Of a DNA stretch of 64,000 bases, positions 8,261 through 15,763 are shown piece after piece. The notes below the pieces were generated by a model. It searched no databases and was not told where the DNA came from. It saw only the letters and a program-made list of their open reading frames with translations. Both the position numbers and the translations under genes were made by a program. Source of the DNA: CAVQCX01 sp963775335 (GTDB lineage Bacteria > Pseudomonadota > Gammaproteobacteria > Chromatiales > Chromatiaceae); assembly GCA_963775335.1 (NCBI GenBank), contig CAVZIJ010000005.1, positions 62,001 to 126,000 on the forward strand. The letters are read 5' to 3'. The stretch's first letter is position 1; each line of letters begins with the position of its first letter.

Positions 8261-9393
8261 GCGCTCGGCGCTGGCTTCTCGGCCTGTGCCTGATCGCGCT
8301 GGCCGCCGGCCTCCCGTACTGGCTCGCCACTCACCTGGAGCACCGCGTCGAGCGGCTGGAGCGCGGGTTCGTGGGGGAGGCACGACGCAACCCCTATCTT
8401 GCCTGCGAGCATTTCCTGAGACGGATGGGTGTCCCCGCGCGCAGCCTGGCCAACCCCAAGGCCCTCGACAAGCTACCGCCGGCCGATGAGACCCTCCTGA
8501 TCCCCACCGAGCGCGCGACCCTGGGCGAGGCACGTAGCCGCGCCCTCCTCGACTGGGTGAAACGGGGCGGGCACCTGATCGTGCGGGTGCGGCACCCGGT
8601 CAAGGGCCAGCGCCCGGCCCCGGATCCGCTGCTCGACCCGCTCGGGGTCCACGGCCGGGACCTGGGCTGGGAAAACGTCAAGCCCGGCGAGACGACCAGG
8701 GTCGACCGCGAGCCGGGCGGGGAACCGATGGAGATCGCCTTCCGGCCGACCTATGTGCTGGACACCGACGGATCTAAACCGATCTGGGAGATCCGCGATG
8801 CCCGGGGCACCCGGCTCGTGCAGATCGGCCTGGGGAAGGGACGGATCACGGTGCTCAGCGATACGGGACTCTGGGAGAACGCCCGGATCGGGGACCACTC
8901 CCATGCCCGACTGCTCTTCGTGCTGGCCGCCGAGCGCCCCCGGGGCCCCGTCCTGATCCTGGCGGGCGACGACCTACCGCCTTTGTGGCGCTGGCTCTGG
9001 GAGCGGGTGCCCGCCATCGTCATCAGCGCCGCTCTGCTGCTGCTGGCCTGGCTGGCCCAGGCACCCGGCCGATTCGGGCCGCTGCGGCCGGAGCCAGAGC
9101 CGAGGCGTCGGGCCCTGCTGGAGCACATCGAGGCGAGCGGCCATTTCCTCTGGCGCCAGGGTGGCGCCAGCGAGCTGGAGGAGGCGACGCGCCAGGCCTT
9201 GCTGCACCGGCTTCGCGGGCATCATCCCCAGCTGGCGCGGGCCCCCAGTGCCGAGCAGGCCCGGCGGCTCGCCGAGCTGAGCGGCCTGGGTCCCCGGCTG
9301 ATCCGCAGCGCCCTGGACGGGGAGCCGATCGAGGGGCGCGACCCATTCACCCGCCGCATCCAGGTGCTCGAGACCCTGAGGAGACATCTATGA
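8257..9393 (+). CDS. DUF4350 domain protein
   Basis: A 378-residue protein starting with TTG inside the stop of the DUF4129 gene. It has an N-terminal membrane anchor (LLGLCLIALAAGLPYWLA), an extracytoplasmic DUF4350 domain (the TLLIPTERATL and LLDWVKRGGHLIVRV segments), a second membrane helix near residue 250-265, and a cytoplasmic tail. DUF4350 is a glutamine-amidotransferase-like fold that usually lacks catalytic residues. Its place between DUF4129 and MoxR matches the gene set of other bacterial MoxR clusters. The role is unknown. Confidence 0.8.
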   Translation: MSARRWLLGLCLIALAAGLPYWLATHLEHRVERLERGFVGEARRNPYLACEHFLRRMGVPARSLANPKALDKLPPADETLLIPTERATLGEARSRALLDWVKRGGHLIVRVRHPVKGQRPAPDPLLDPLGVHGRDLGWENVKPGETTRVDREPGGEPMEIAFRPTYVLDTDGSKPIWEIRDARGTRLVQIGLGKGRITVLSDTGLWENARIGDHSHARLLFVLAAERPRGPVLILAGDDLPPLWRWLWERVPAIVISAALLLLAWLAQAPGRFGPLRPEPEPRRRALLEHIEASGHFLWRQGGASELEEATRQALLHRLRGHHPQLARAPSAEQARRLAELSGLGPRLIRSALDGEPIEGRDPFTRRIQVLETLRRHL

Positions 9394-10371
9394 GCCCGAC
9401 GCGCGAGCCTCACCCGTCCAGCGCTGCAGGCGAGACGGCCGATCAGTTGCGCGCCGAGATCCGCAAGGTTCTGGTCGGCCAGGAGCCGATCATCGACCAG
9501 GTACTCATCGGGCTCATCGCCGCTGGCCACGTGCTCATCGAAGGCGTACCGGGCCTGGGAAAGACGCTGCTGGTGCGGGCCCTCGCCAAGGCGTTCGGCG
9601 GGCAGTTCCAGCGCATTCAGTTCACCCCGGACCTGATGCCCAATGACGTGGTCGGCCATGTGATCTACGACCAGGGCGCTGGACAGTTCCGTATCCGCCG
9701 TGGTCCGGTATTCACCAACCTGTTGCTCGCCGACGAGATCAACCGCGCGCCGGCCAAGACCCAGTCGGCCCTGCTCGAAGTAATGCAGGAGCTGCAGGTG
9801 ACGATCGAGGGCAAGGCCATGGCCGTGCCCGCCCCCTTCATGGTGCTGGCCACCCAGAACCCTATCGAGCACGAAGGCACCTATCCCCTGCCCGAGGCCC
9901 AGCTGGACCGCTTCCTGCTCAAGATCTTGATCGACTACCCGGAGGAGGCAAGAGAGTTGGAGATGGTGCGCCGGTTGAGCGCAGGGCAGGTCGGGGACCA
10001 GCTCGACGTTCTCAGCCATCGAAACCCGGGTCCACTCCGAGGCGATACGCGCCCTGCAGCAGGCGGCGGCGGGGCTCGAGGTCGACGCTCAGGTCTGCGG
10101 GTACGCCGTGCGCATCACGCGCGCGACCCGCGACTGGCCAGGCGTGACGATCGGCGCCGGGCCGCGCGGCGGCCTGGCGCTGGTTCGGTGCGCCCGGGCC
10201 GCCGCCCTGCTGGACGGCCGCGGTTACGTGACCCCGGACGACGTAAAGGCGGTGGCCCTGCCGGCGCTTCGCCACCGCATCCGCATCGGGCCCGAGCTGG
10301 AGCTCGAGGGACAGTCCCCGGATCGGGTCCTCGGAGGGCTGCTGCAGCAGGTGGAGGCTCCGCGGCGCTGA
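9390..10371 (+). pseudogene. MoxR family AAA+ ATPase, +1 frameshift
   Basis: A MoxR-type AAA+ ATPase, a chaperone-like partner of von Willebrand A or DUF58 proteins. The first 207 codons carry Walker A (GVPGLGKT), the LMPNDVVGHV loop, Walker B (LLLADEINRAP) and sensor motifs (LATQNPIEHEGTYPLPEAQLD). At 10009-10011 one extra base breaks the frame. The family C-terminus (SAIETRVHSEAIRAL through VALPALRHRIRIGPE) continues in the next frame to a stop at 10369-10371, overlapping the DUF58 start. Removing one base would give a normal protein of 326 residues. As written, the upstream frame instead runs without a stop into DUF58. This may be a sequencing error, a real mutation or, less likely, recoding. 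Confidence 0.88.
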
Positions 10372-11678
10372 TGCCGGTCCCCGCGCGCGGCCTGTTTGTG
10401 CTGCTCGCAGCCGCCCTGACGGCGGCCGTGCCGGCAAGCTTGGCCCCGGAGCTGTATCGCGCCTGGGTTGGACTGCTCGGTGCCGGGCTCGGGCTTGCCC
10501 TGCTCGATGCGGTGCGTCTGTGGCTCAGCCCTGTTCCGGAGCTGCGCCGGGAGGTGGCCGGCTCCCTGGCCCTCGGGCGCTGGCAGCGGGTGGACCTTAG
10601 GCTGGTCCCCCGGGGAACCGCCCGCCTTCGTCTGGAGGTATTCGACCACCACCCACCCGGTTTCAAGACCGAGCACATGCCCCGCACCCTGGGCCTGGAG
10701 CCGGGGCAGGAGGCCGCTATCTGGTACCGCTTGTACCCCACCGAGCGCGGCGAGCACCGTTTCAGCGGCGTGCAGCTGCGGGTCCATTCCCCCTGGACCT
10801 TGTGGAAGCGCAGCGTCTTTCTGCCGCTGGAACAGCGGGTGCGGGTGTACCCGAACTTCGGCCTGGTCACCAAGTATATGCTGCTTGCGGGCGACGACCG
10901 GCTCGGGCAGATGGGTGTGCATCGCCGGATGAGGCGCGGCCAAGGCCTGGAGTTCCACCAGCTTCGCGAGTACCGCCAGGGCGACTCCATCCGGCAGATC
11001 GACTGGAAGAACAGCGCTCGACTGCGCCGGCTGATTGCCCGGGAGTATCAGGAAGAGCGCGACCAGGAGCTGGTAGTGCTGCTCGACTGCAGCCGGCGCA
11101 TGCGGGCCCGCGACCAGGGCATCTCTCATTTCGACGCCTGTCTCAACGCCGTGATGCTGCTGTCTTACGTGGCCTTGCGCCAGGGCGACGGCGTGGGGCT
11201 TGCCACCTTCGGGGGTGAGCAACGCTGGCTGCCCCCCGCCAAAGGCCGCGGCGACCTCCGGCGCCTGCTCGACAGTGTCTATGACCTCGAGCCAAGCAAC
11301 CGCGTCCCCGACTACCTCGAGGCGTCCGCGACGTTGCTGGCGCGGCAGCGCAAACGCGCCCTGGTCATCCTGCTCACCAACCTGCGCGACGAGGACGCCG
11401 ACGACCTGGGCCCCGCCGTGCGGGCTTTGGCCCGACGCCACCTGGTCCTGGTGGTCAATCTGCGCGAGCCGGCGCTCGAGGCGGCGCTGGAGCGCCCGGT
11501 CCGCGCCTTCGAAGACGCCCTGCGCACCGCCGCGGTCCATGTCTACCGGCGCGACCAGCGCGAGGCCCTGAAGCGGCTCAGGGCCCAAGGGGTGGAGCAT
11601 CTGGATCTGGCGCCCCAGAAGCTTTCGGTAGAGCTGGTGAATTGCTATCTCGAGATCAAGGCCGGGGGCAGGCTTTGA
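10371..11678 (+). CDS. DUF58 domain protein
   Basis: A 435-residue DUF58 protein, last in the operon; its ATG overlaps the moxR stop. Two N-terminal membrane helices (about residues 5-50) are followed by a beta-rich part and the DUF58 core: LGQMGVHRRMRRGQGLEFHQ, LREYRQGDSIRQIDWKNSAR, then a von Willebrand A-like domain. The metal-site motif DxSxS appears as DCSRRM, lacking the second serine, so metal binding may be weakened. DUF58 proteins are usual partners of MoxR ATPases. Because moxR is frameshifted, the DUF58 frame is open continuously from the moxR start, but the natural start is 10371. Confidence 0.88.
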   Translation: MPVPARGLFVLLAAALTAAVPASLAPELYRAWVGLLGAGLGLALLDAVRLWLSPVPELRREVAGSLALGRWQRVDLRLVPRGTARLRLEVFDHHPPGFKTEHMPRTLGLEPGQEAAIWYRLYPTERGEHRFSGVQLRVHSPWTLWKRSVFLPLEQRVRVYPNFGLVTKYMLLAGDDRLGQMGVHRRMRRGQGLEFHQLREYRQGDSIRQIDWKNSARLRRLIAREYQEERDQELVVLLDCSRRMRARDQGISHFDACLNAVMLLSYVALRQGDGVGLATFGGEQRWLPPAKGRGDLRRLLDSVYDLEPSNRVPDYLEASATLLARQRKRALVILLTNLRDEDADDLGPAVRALARRHLVLVVNLREPALEAALERPVRAFEDALRTAAVHVYRRDQREALKRLRAQGVEHLDLAPQKLSVELVNCYLEIKAGGRL

Positions 11679-11697
11679 GCGACACGAGCCGCGCCGG

Positions 11698-12381
11698 TCA
11701 CTGCTCCACCAGCTTGTAGCCGCTACCGTGGACCGTGAGCAGATAGCGCGGCTGGGCAGGATCGGGCTCGATCTTCTTGCGCAGGCGAACGACGAAGTTG
11801 TCGACCGTGCGGGTCGCGATCTCGGCGCGGTGGCCCCAGACATCGCGCAGCAGGGTCTCGCGCGACAGCACGCGGCCACGGTGGGCCACGAAATAGCGCA
11901 ACAGCTCAAATTCCTTGGTGCTGATCTCCAACGGCGTGCCGTCGCGGGTCAGCTGGTGGGAGCGCAGGCTCAGCCGGGCCGCTCCCAGGGTCACCTCTTG
12001 CGCTTCCGGCGTGGCCCGACCGCGGCGCAAATGCGCGCGCACGCGCGCCAGCAGCTCGCGAAGGCTGAAGGGCTTGACCACGTAGTCGTCGGTGCCCAGA
12101 TCCAGTCCGAGGACCCGGTCGCGCTCCTCGCCGCGGGCGGTGAGCATGATGATCGGCTCGCGAAACCCGGCGTCGCGCAGCTGGCGGCACAGCAGCATCC
12201 CGTCGCCGTCGGGCAGCATGACGTCCAGGAGGATCAGGTCCGGTCGGCGCCCCAGGGCGGTCTCCAGCCCGGCACGACAGGAGGATGCGGTGAGGACCCG
12301 ATAGCCTTCCGCCTCCATGTTATCGGCAAGGCCCGCACACATCGCCGGGTCGTCGTCGATGATCAGCACGGTCGCGGTCAT
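11698..12381 (-). CDS. OmpR/PhoB family response regulator
   Basis: A 227-residue transcriptional regulator. The receiver domain (1-118) has the acidic pocket IIDDDP, the phospho-acceptor Asp in LILLDVMLPDGDG (about D53) and the conserved Lys in VVKPF. The C-terminal winged helix (about 130-227) has the OmpR signature ISTKEFELLRYF and the ending GSGYKLVE. It overlaps the start of the sensor kinase gene by 4 bp, so the two are co-translated. Its target genes cannot be read from the sequence. It is convergent with the DUF58 operon. Confidence 0.93.
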   Translation of the reverse strand: MTATVLIIDDDPAMCAGLADNMEAEGYRVLTASSCRAGLETALGRRPDLILLDVMLPDGDGMLLCRQLRDAGFREPIIMLTARGEERDRVLGLDLGTDDYVVKPFSLRELLARVRAHLRRGRATPEAQEVTLGAARLSLRSHQLTRDGTPLEISTKEFELLRYFVAHRGRVLSRETLLRDVWGHRAEIATRTVDNFVVRLRKKIEPDPAQPRYLLTVHGSGYKLVEQ

Positions 12382-13874
12382 GTGCTCGGTGGATCCTGCT
12401 GCCGGACGGGGAAGCTCACCACGGCACGAAGACCTATTCCGGTTTCCGGCGTATCGAGCACGAGATAGGCCCCGTGGGCGACGGCGATGCGCTCCACCAG
12501 GGCCAGCCCGAGCCCGCTGCCGCGCCGGGAGGCCACGGCCTCGCCCCGTTGCAGGGCCCGGCGAATTGCGGCCAGCTCCTCGCCGGACAGACCGGGCCCC
12601 TGGTCGGTGACGCTCAGGTCCACCCAGGCACCCTCCTGGGCCAAGCTCAGCGCCAAGGGGCCTTGGCCCCCGTGGTCGAGGGCATTCGTCAGCAGGTTCA
12701 GCAGGATCTGGGTGACGCCCTGGGGGTCGTGAGCCACCGGGGCCAAACCCTCGGCGAGATCGACCTCCAGCTGTGCACCGCGCTGGGTCAAGGTATCCCG
12801 GTAGCGCTCCAGCGCCTGGTCTATGGTCGCCCTGAGGTCGGTGGCGGTGAGCCGATACAGCGCTTGCCCCCGGCGCAGTCGCTCCAGGTCGAGCACACTG
12901 TCGATCATGGCGGTCAAGCGCTCGGCCTCGCGCATGATTGTCTCATAGTAGGCCCGGCGGCGGGACCCATCCGTGATGCGACCCAAGTACAGGGTCTCGG
13001 CGTAGAGCCTGATCAGAGTCAGTGGTGTGCGCAGCTCATGGGACACATTGGCCACGAAGCGGTTCCGAAGCTCCGCGAGGGACTTCTCGTGCCGAAGCTC
13101 CCGCCACGCGGCGAAGGTGGCAAGTCCCAGGGCGATAAGGGCCCCGACACCAACACCGACCAGGGGCAGCTGAGCACGAATCAGGGCGCTGCGCTGACGG
13201 GAGGGGTCGGGCCAATAGGACAGGAGCCATCCCGGAAGGACCGGGGTCAAGGGAACATGGGAGGCCTGATCGTCCCAAGGAGCTTCCGGGTCCTCCAGCA
13301 GGATCTTTCCGTCGTGCTCCCCGAGGAACTCCTGGAGGAGAGGGTCGACCACGCGGCGCGTCAGCGCGTCCAGGTCGAAGCGCATGACGATCCATCCCGC
13401 TCCGGGGTCCAGCTCGTCGGCCAGCTGCAGCGCGATCAGCGCCGGTCCACCGGAGAGACGCTCGACGAACGTGTGTACCCCGTAGGGCTTGTCGGGGGCC
13501 ACGGCGATCTCCCCTCCAACGCGGTTGGCGAGCCACTGATCGAGCCCTCTTTGGCCCTTGGCCGACCCCTTGGACCAAGTGGCCAGGGGGTGCAGCCGAC
13601 CGTCTACCAACAGGATGTGCTGGACGTCCGGAAACCACTTTGCCGCAAGGCGCAGGCGGGCATTGTCCGCGGACCTCGATCCGGTGCTCTTCAAAGTCAG
13701 AAATGGCAGCCGCAGCTCGCCAAGCAGGGCGCGCTCGATCCGGCTGGATAGCAGCGTCAGCGCCTGGGCATTGGCCTCCCGCATCGTCTCGTCGAGCAGC
13801 TTCTCCTGGGCAGCGAGCAGCTTCAAGGTGGATCCCGCCACCACCAGGCTCGCCAGGAACATGGCACCGAGCAA
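12378..13874 (-). CDS. Membrane sensor histidine kinase
   Basis: A kinase of about 498 residues, partner of the adjacent regulator. A first membrane helix (LGAMFLASLVVAGSTLKLL), an extracytoplasmic sensor region of about 220 residues and a second helix (LVGVGVGALIALGLATF) precede the HisKA domain with the phosphorylated His in VSHELRTPLTLIR. The HATPase domain follows, with LLNLLTNALDHGG (N box), VTDQGPGL and GSGLGLALVERI. No HAMP domain is obvious. The start is uncertain: TTG at 13874 leaves almost no N-terminal charge, and the frame is open upstream through INIRARFTSPLG but offers no usual start codon. Confidence 0.9.
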   Translation of the reverse strand: MLGAMFLASLVVAGSTLKLLAAQEKLLDETMREANAQALTLLSSRIERALLGELRLPFLTLKSTGSRSADNARLRLAAKWFPDVQHILLVDGRLHPLATWSKGSAKGQRGLDQWLANRVGGEIAVAPDKPYGVHTFVERLSGGPALIALQLADELDPGAGWIVMRFDLDALTRRVVDPLLQEFLGEHDGKILLEDPEAPWDDQASHVPLTPVLPGWLLSYWPDPSRQRSALIRAQLPLVGVGVGALIALGLATFAAWRELRHEKSLAELRNRFVANVSHELRTPLTLIRLYAETLYLGRITDGSRRRAYYETIMREAERLTAMIDSVLDLERLRRGQALYRLTATDLRATIDQALERYRDTLTQRGAQLEVDLAEGLAPVAHDPQGVTQILLNLLTNALDHGGQGPLALSLAQEGAWVDLSVTDQGPGLSGEELAAIRRALQRGEAVASRRGSGLGLALVERIAVAHGAYLVLDTPETGIGLRAVVSFPVRQQDPPST

Positions 13875-14107
13875 TCCAAGCGGCGAGGTGAACCGGGCGC
13901 GGATGTTGATCTGGTGTAAAGAAATGGCGATGGCGTCCGCTAAGGAGAGGCCAGGTCCCGGGGGGTGTGGACCCGATCCGAGGGGCCCCAGCAGTAGACG
14001 TTTAAATGGATCTGACCGGGTTGTAAAGCACGGGATCGGCGCCCCGCGTCTGCGGGCTGCGAAACGGCGGGGGCTGAGGGGGAGACGGCCAGAGGCCGGA
14101 CGGAAGG

Positions 14108-14135
14108 GCGGCGCCCCAGCCAGGCGGGGCGCCGC
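14108..14135 (-). terminator. Hairpin downstream of the PsiF-like gene
   Basis: A perfect 10-bp inverted repeat (GCGGCGCCCC) with an 8-base loop begins 19 bp after the PsiF-like stop codon. It has no T tract on either strand, so it may act as a weak or Rho-assisted terminator or an mRNA 3' stabiliser. The gap 13875-14153 contains nothing else that could be supported. Confidence 0.45.
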
Positions 14136-14153
14136 GCACGACGATCCCGTGAC

Positions 14154-14363
14154 TTACTTCGGGGTCGCAGCCGCCTCGTGGTGCTTGGCGACGCAGCTCT
14201 TGATGTAGGCGGCGCGCTTGTGCTTGCTGACGTGCTCCTTGGCGGCCTGCGCCTTGCAGATCTGTTCGGGGGTCTTGGTCATCTTCTTCTCCGCCGCGAA
14301 CAGCGGGGAAGCAACGGACAGAGCGAAGGCCAGAACGGTGGTCGTGGCAACGATGCGTTTCAT
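14154..14363 (-). CDS. PsiF-like small secreted protein
   Basis: A 69-residue protein with a cleavable signal peptide (MKRIVATTTVLAFALSVASPLFA, about 23 residues). The mature part resembles the PsiF repeat family: two cysteines in ICKAQAAKEH and YIKSCVAKH, probably disulfide-bonded, in a lysine-rich setting. PsiF of E. coli is induced by phosphate starvation; its function is unknown. The ATG at 14363 is preceded by GGAGAA with good spacing, which decides against the TTG four codons upstream. A loose PHO-box-like stretch lies near 14546-14563 upstream, too degenerate to call. Confidence 0.78.
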   Translation of the reverse strand: MKRIVATTTVLAFALSVASPLFAAEKKMTKTPEQICKAQAAKEHVSKHKRAAYIKSCVAKHHEAAATPK

Positions 14364-14613
14364 GCTTTTCTCCAAAACGATCAGGGGTGAGCCTGTGACT
14401 GTCTGCGGTATCCCAGGTCAGCCCGGCTTGCAGTGGCGCAGGCCGCCCTGGTGGTCGATCGTTCCGGAGGGCTCGTGCCCGCTCGGAACTTGAGCTCATT
14501 CTGGGGGTACGGACCGGCCGCTGGAATCACAGGCCTGTCGGGATTTGTAAAGGAATGTCACGTCCGGCCGGCGCCGAGACCGCAGGCTCAGCGGCGCGGA
14601 GACTTGTGCTCGG

Positions 14614-15126
14614 TCAACCGGCCCTTTCGAGGGTCACGAAGGTGTGGGCGTACGGATTGGACCCGTCGGCCCCGTGGTGCTCCCGCGCGGTGGCCACCCA
14701 ATCCGCGGGGTCGTAGGGCGGAAACAGGGCGTCGCCGTCGACGATGCCGTGCACCAGGGTCAGGTGCAAACGCGTCGCAAAAGGCAGGGTCTGGGCGTAG
14801 ATCTCGCCCCCTCCGATGACCATGAGCTCGGGGACGCCCCCCGCCGCAGCCAGGGCTTCGTCGAGGGAATGCACGACGGTGCAGCCCGCGGCCCGGTAGC
14901 CGGGATCCCGGGTGAGCACCAGATGCCGGCGCCCGGCGAGGGGGCCGGGAAGCGATTCCCAGGTCGTGCGCCCCATGAGCAGGGGCTTGCCCATGGTCAG
15001 CGCCTTGAAATGCTTGAGGTCGGCCGGTAGGTGCCAGGGCAGCCGGTTGCCCCGGCCGATCACGCGATTCTCGGCCACAGCGGCGACAATGACGAGCGCG
15101 GGGCGGCTAACCGACATGCGCCGCAT
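14614..15126 (-). CDS. folA: Dihydrofolate reductase
   Basis: A 170-residue dihydrofolate reductase, which reduces dihydrofolate to tetrahydrofolate with NADPH. Signatures are AAVAENRVIGRGNRLPWHLPADL near the N-terminus (substrate-binding Asp in LPADL), KPLLMGRTTWESLP and LMVIGGGEIYAQTLP. Two ATGs (15126 and 15117) compete and neither has a clear ribosome site; the second gives the more usual N-terminus. It lies near thyA, which produces its substrate, but is separated from it by a small acidic ORF, a repeat and a terminator. Confidence 0.95.
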   Translation of the reverse strand: MRRMSVSRPALVIVAAVAENRVIGRGNRLPWHLPADLKHFKALTMGKPLLMGRTTWESLPGPLAGRRHLVLTRDPGYRAAGCTVVHSLDEALAAAGGVPELMVIGGGEIYAQTLPFATRLHLTLVHGIVDGDALFPPYDPADWVATAREHHGADGSNPYAHTFVTLERAG

Positions 15127-15141
15127 GCTAGCACGGGCAAC

Positions 15142-15165
15142 AAAAAGCCGGCCCGTGAGCCGGCT
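15142..15165 (-). terminator. Rho-independent terminator
   Basis: On the minus strand a 7-bp GC-rich stem (AGCCGGC/GCCGGCT, 6-base loop) is followed directly by TTTTT. It lies just upstream of folA, so it ends transcription arriving from the small acidic ORF side and insulates folA. A larger alternative stem with the ACGGGCCGG segment at 15171-15179 is possible. Confidence 0.7.
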
Positions 15166-15338
15166 CTCCGGACGGGCCGGGCCGGCATTCGGCGCGGCGT
15201 GTCGATCATCCTACAAACGGCAGTTGACCGCTTCGAGTAGCGATCAGGTGAGTGACCTGGCCTTGGTTCCGGACAAGCCTGATGCTCGCCCGCCGGGTGA
15301 TGGCCGCCACGACCACCAAGGCACGCACCGCGCGGCGC

Positions 15339-15398
15339 CTGGCTGCGTTATAACTCGTTGGAATAGCGTTACTATTCCGCCTCGTTATGCCTTGCCAG
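15339..15398. repeat. Imperfect 27-28 bp inverted repeat (REP/MITE-like)
   Basis: The arms at 15339-15366 and 15372-15398 match at CTGGC, ATAAC and GGAATAG around a 5-base loop, giving a long imperfect hairpin. It lies in the otherwise gene-free stretch 15166-15460. A possible 81-codon minus-strand frame covers it, but its composition is not convincingly protein-like. Such palindromes between genes are typical of REP or miniature mobile elements, though only one copy was noticed here, so repetitiveness is unproven. Confidence 0.5.
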
Positions 15399-15460
15399 AC
15401 ACCACGCGCCACGCACCCTGGCGGCCGTTCAACTGCCGCTTCTAGGATCATAGGAACGGA

Positions 15461-15619
15461 TCAGTCACCGGAGATCTCGTCCTCTTCGGTAAGCGCGAGA
15501 TCCTCCTCCTGCTCGACGTCGGCGTCCATCATCATGTCCATGATAACGTCCATTTCGGCCGGACTCTCATCGGAGGCCTCGCGCAGATCCTCGACGCTGA
15601 TCTTGAGTGCTTGGGTCAT
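15461..15619 (-). CDS. Small acidic hypothetical protein
   Basis: A 52-residue ORF starting with MTQALKISVEDLREAS and containing a methionine-rich stretch (MDVIMDMMMDAD) and a very acidic end (EQEEDLALTEEDE). Roughly a third of the residues are Asp or Glu. Evidence that it is real: an ATG with AGGTGAG about 4 bp upstream, an AT-rich promoter region directly before it (15620-15690) that stands out in this GC-rich sequence, and a terminator downstream. No family was recognised. Its charge suggests a protein-binding or metal-binding peptide, but that is speculation. Confidence 0.6.
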   Translation of the reverse strand: MTQALKISVEDLREASDESPAEMDVIMDMMMDADVEQEEDLALTEEDEISGD

Positions 15620-15659
15620 GGGGCTCACCTATAAATAATTATGAATTTTACTAGATTTT

Positions 15660-15687
15660 AATATACTGATTTTTCGTCCAGGATCAA
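15660..15687 (-). promoter_or_regulatory. Probable sigma-70 promoter of the small acidic ORF
   Basis: On the minus strand TTGATC (15687-15682) and TATATT (15665-15660) are separated by 16 bp, and the stretch from here to the ATG is strikingly AT-rich. A transcript would begin near 15653, leaving a leader of about 34 nt that contains the AGGTGAG ribosome site. Confidence 0.5.
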
Positions 15688-15763
15688 GCGCCAGGCCCCT
15701 GGGTTTACTGACCTGGATCAACTGGCGATGGCCGTCAGGCGGGCGGCCACCCCCGCGATTGGC

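Noticed and set aside
8985..11678. A genuine 897-residue fused protein
   Set aside because: It starts inside the DUF4350 gene in another frame and joins MoxR and DUF58 only because of the moxR frameshift.
15206..15451. 81-codon minus-strand frame covering the palindrome
   Set aside because: Its sequence spans an inverted repeat and has no protein-like pattern; more likely non-coding.
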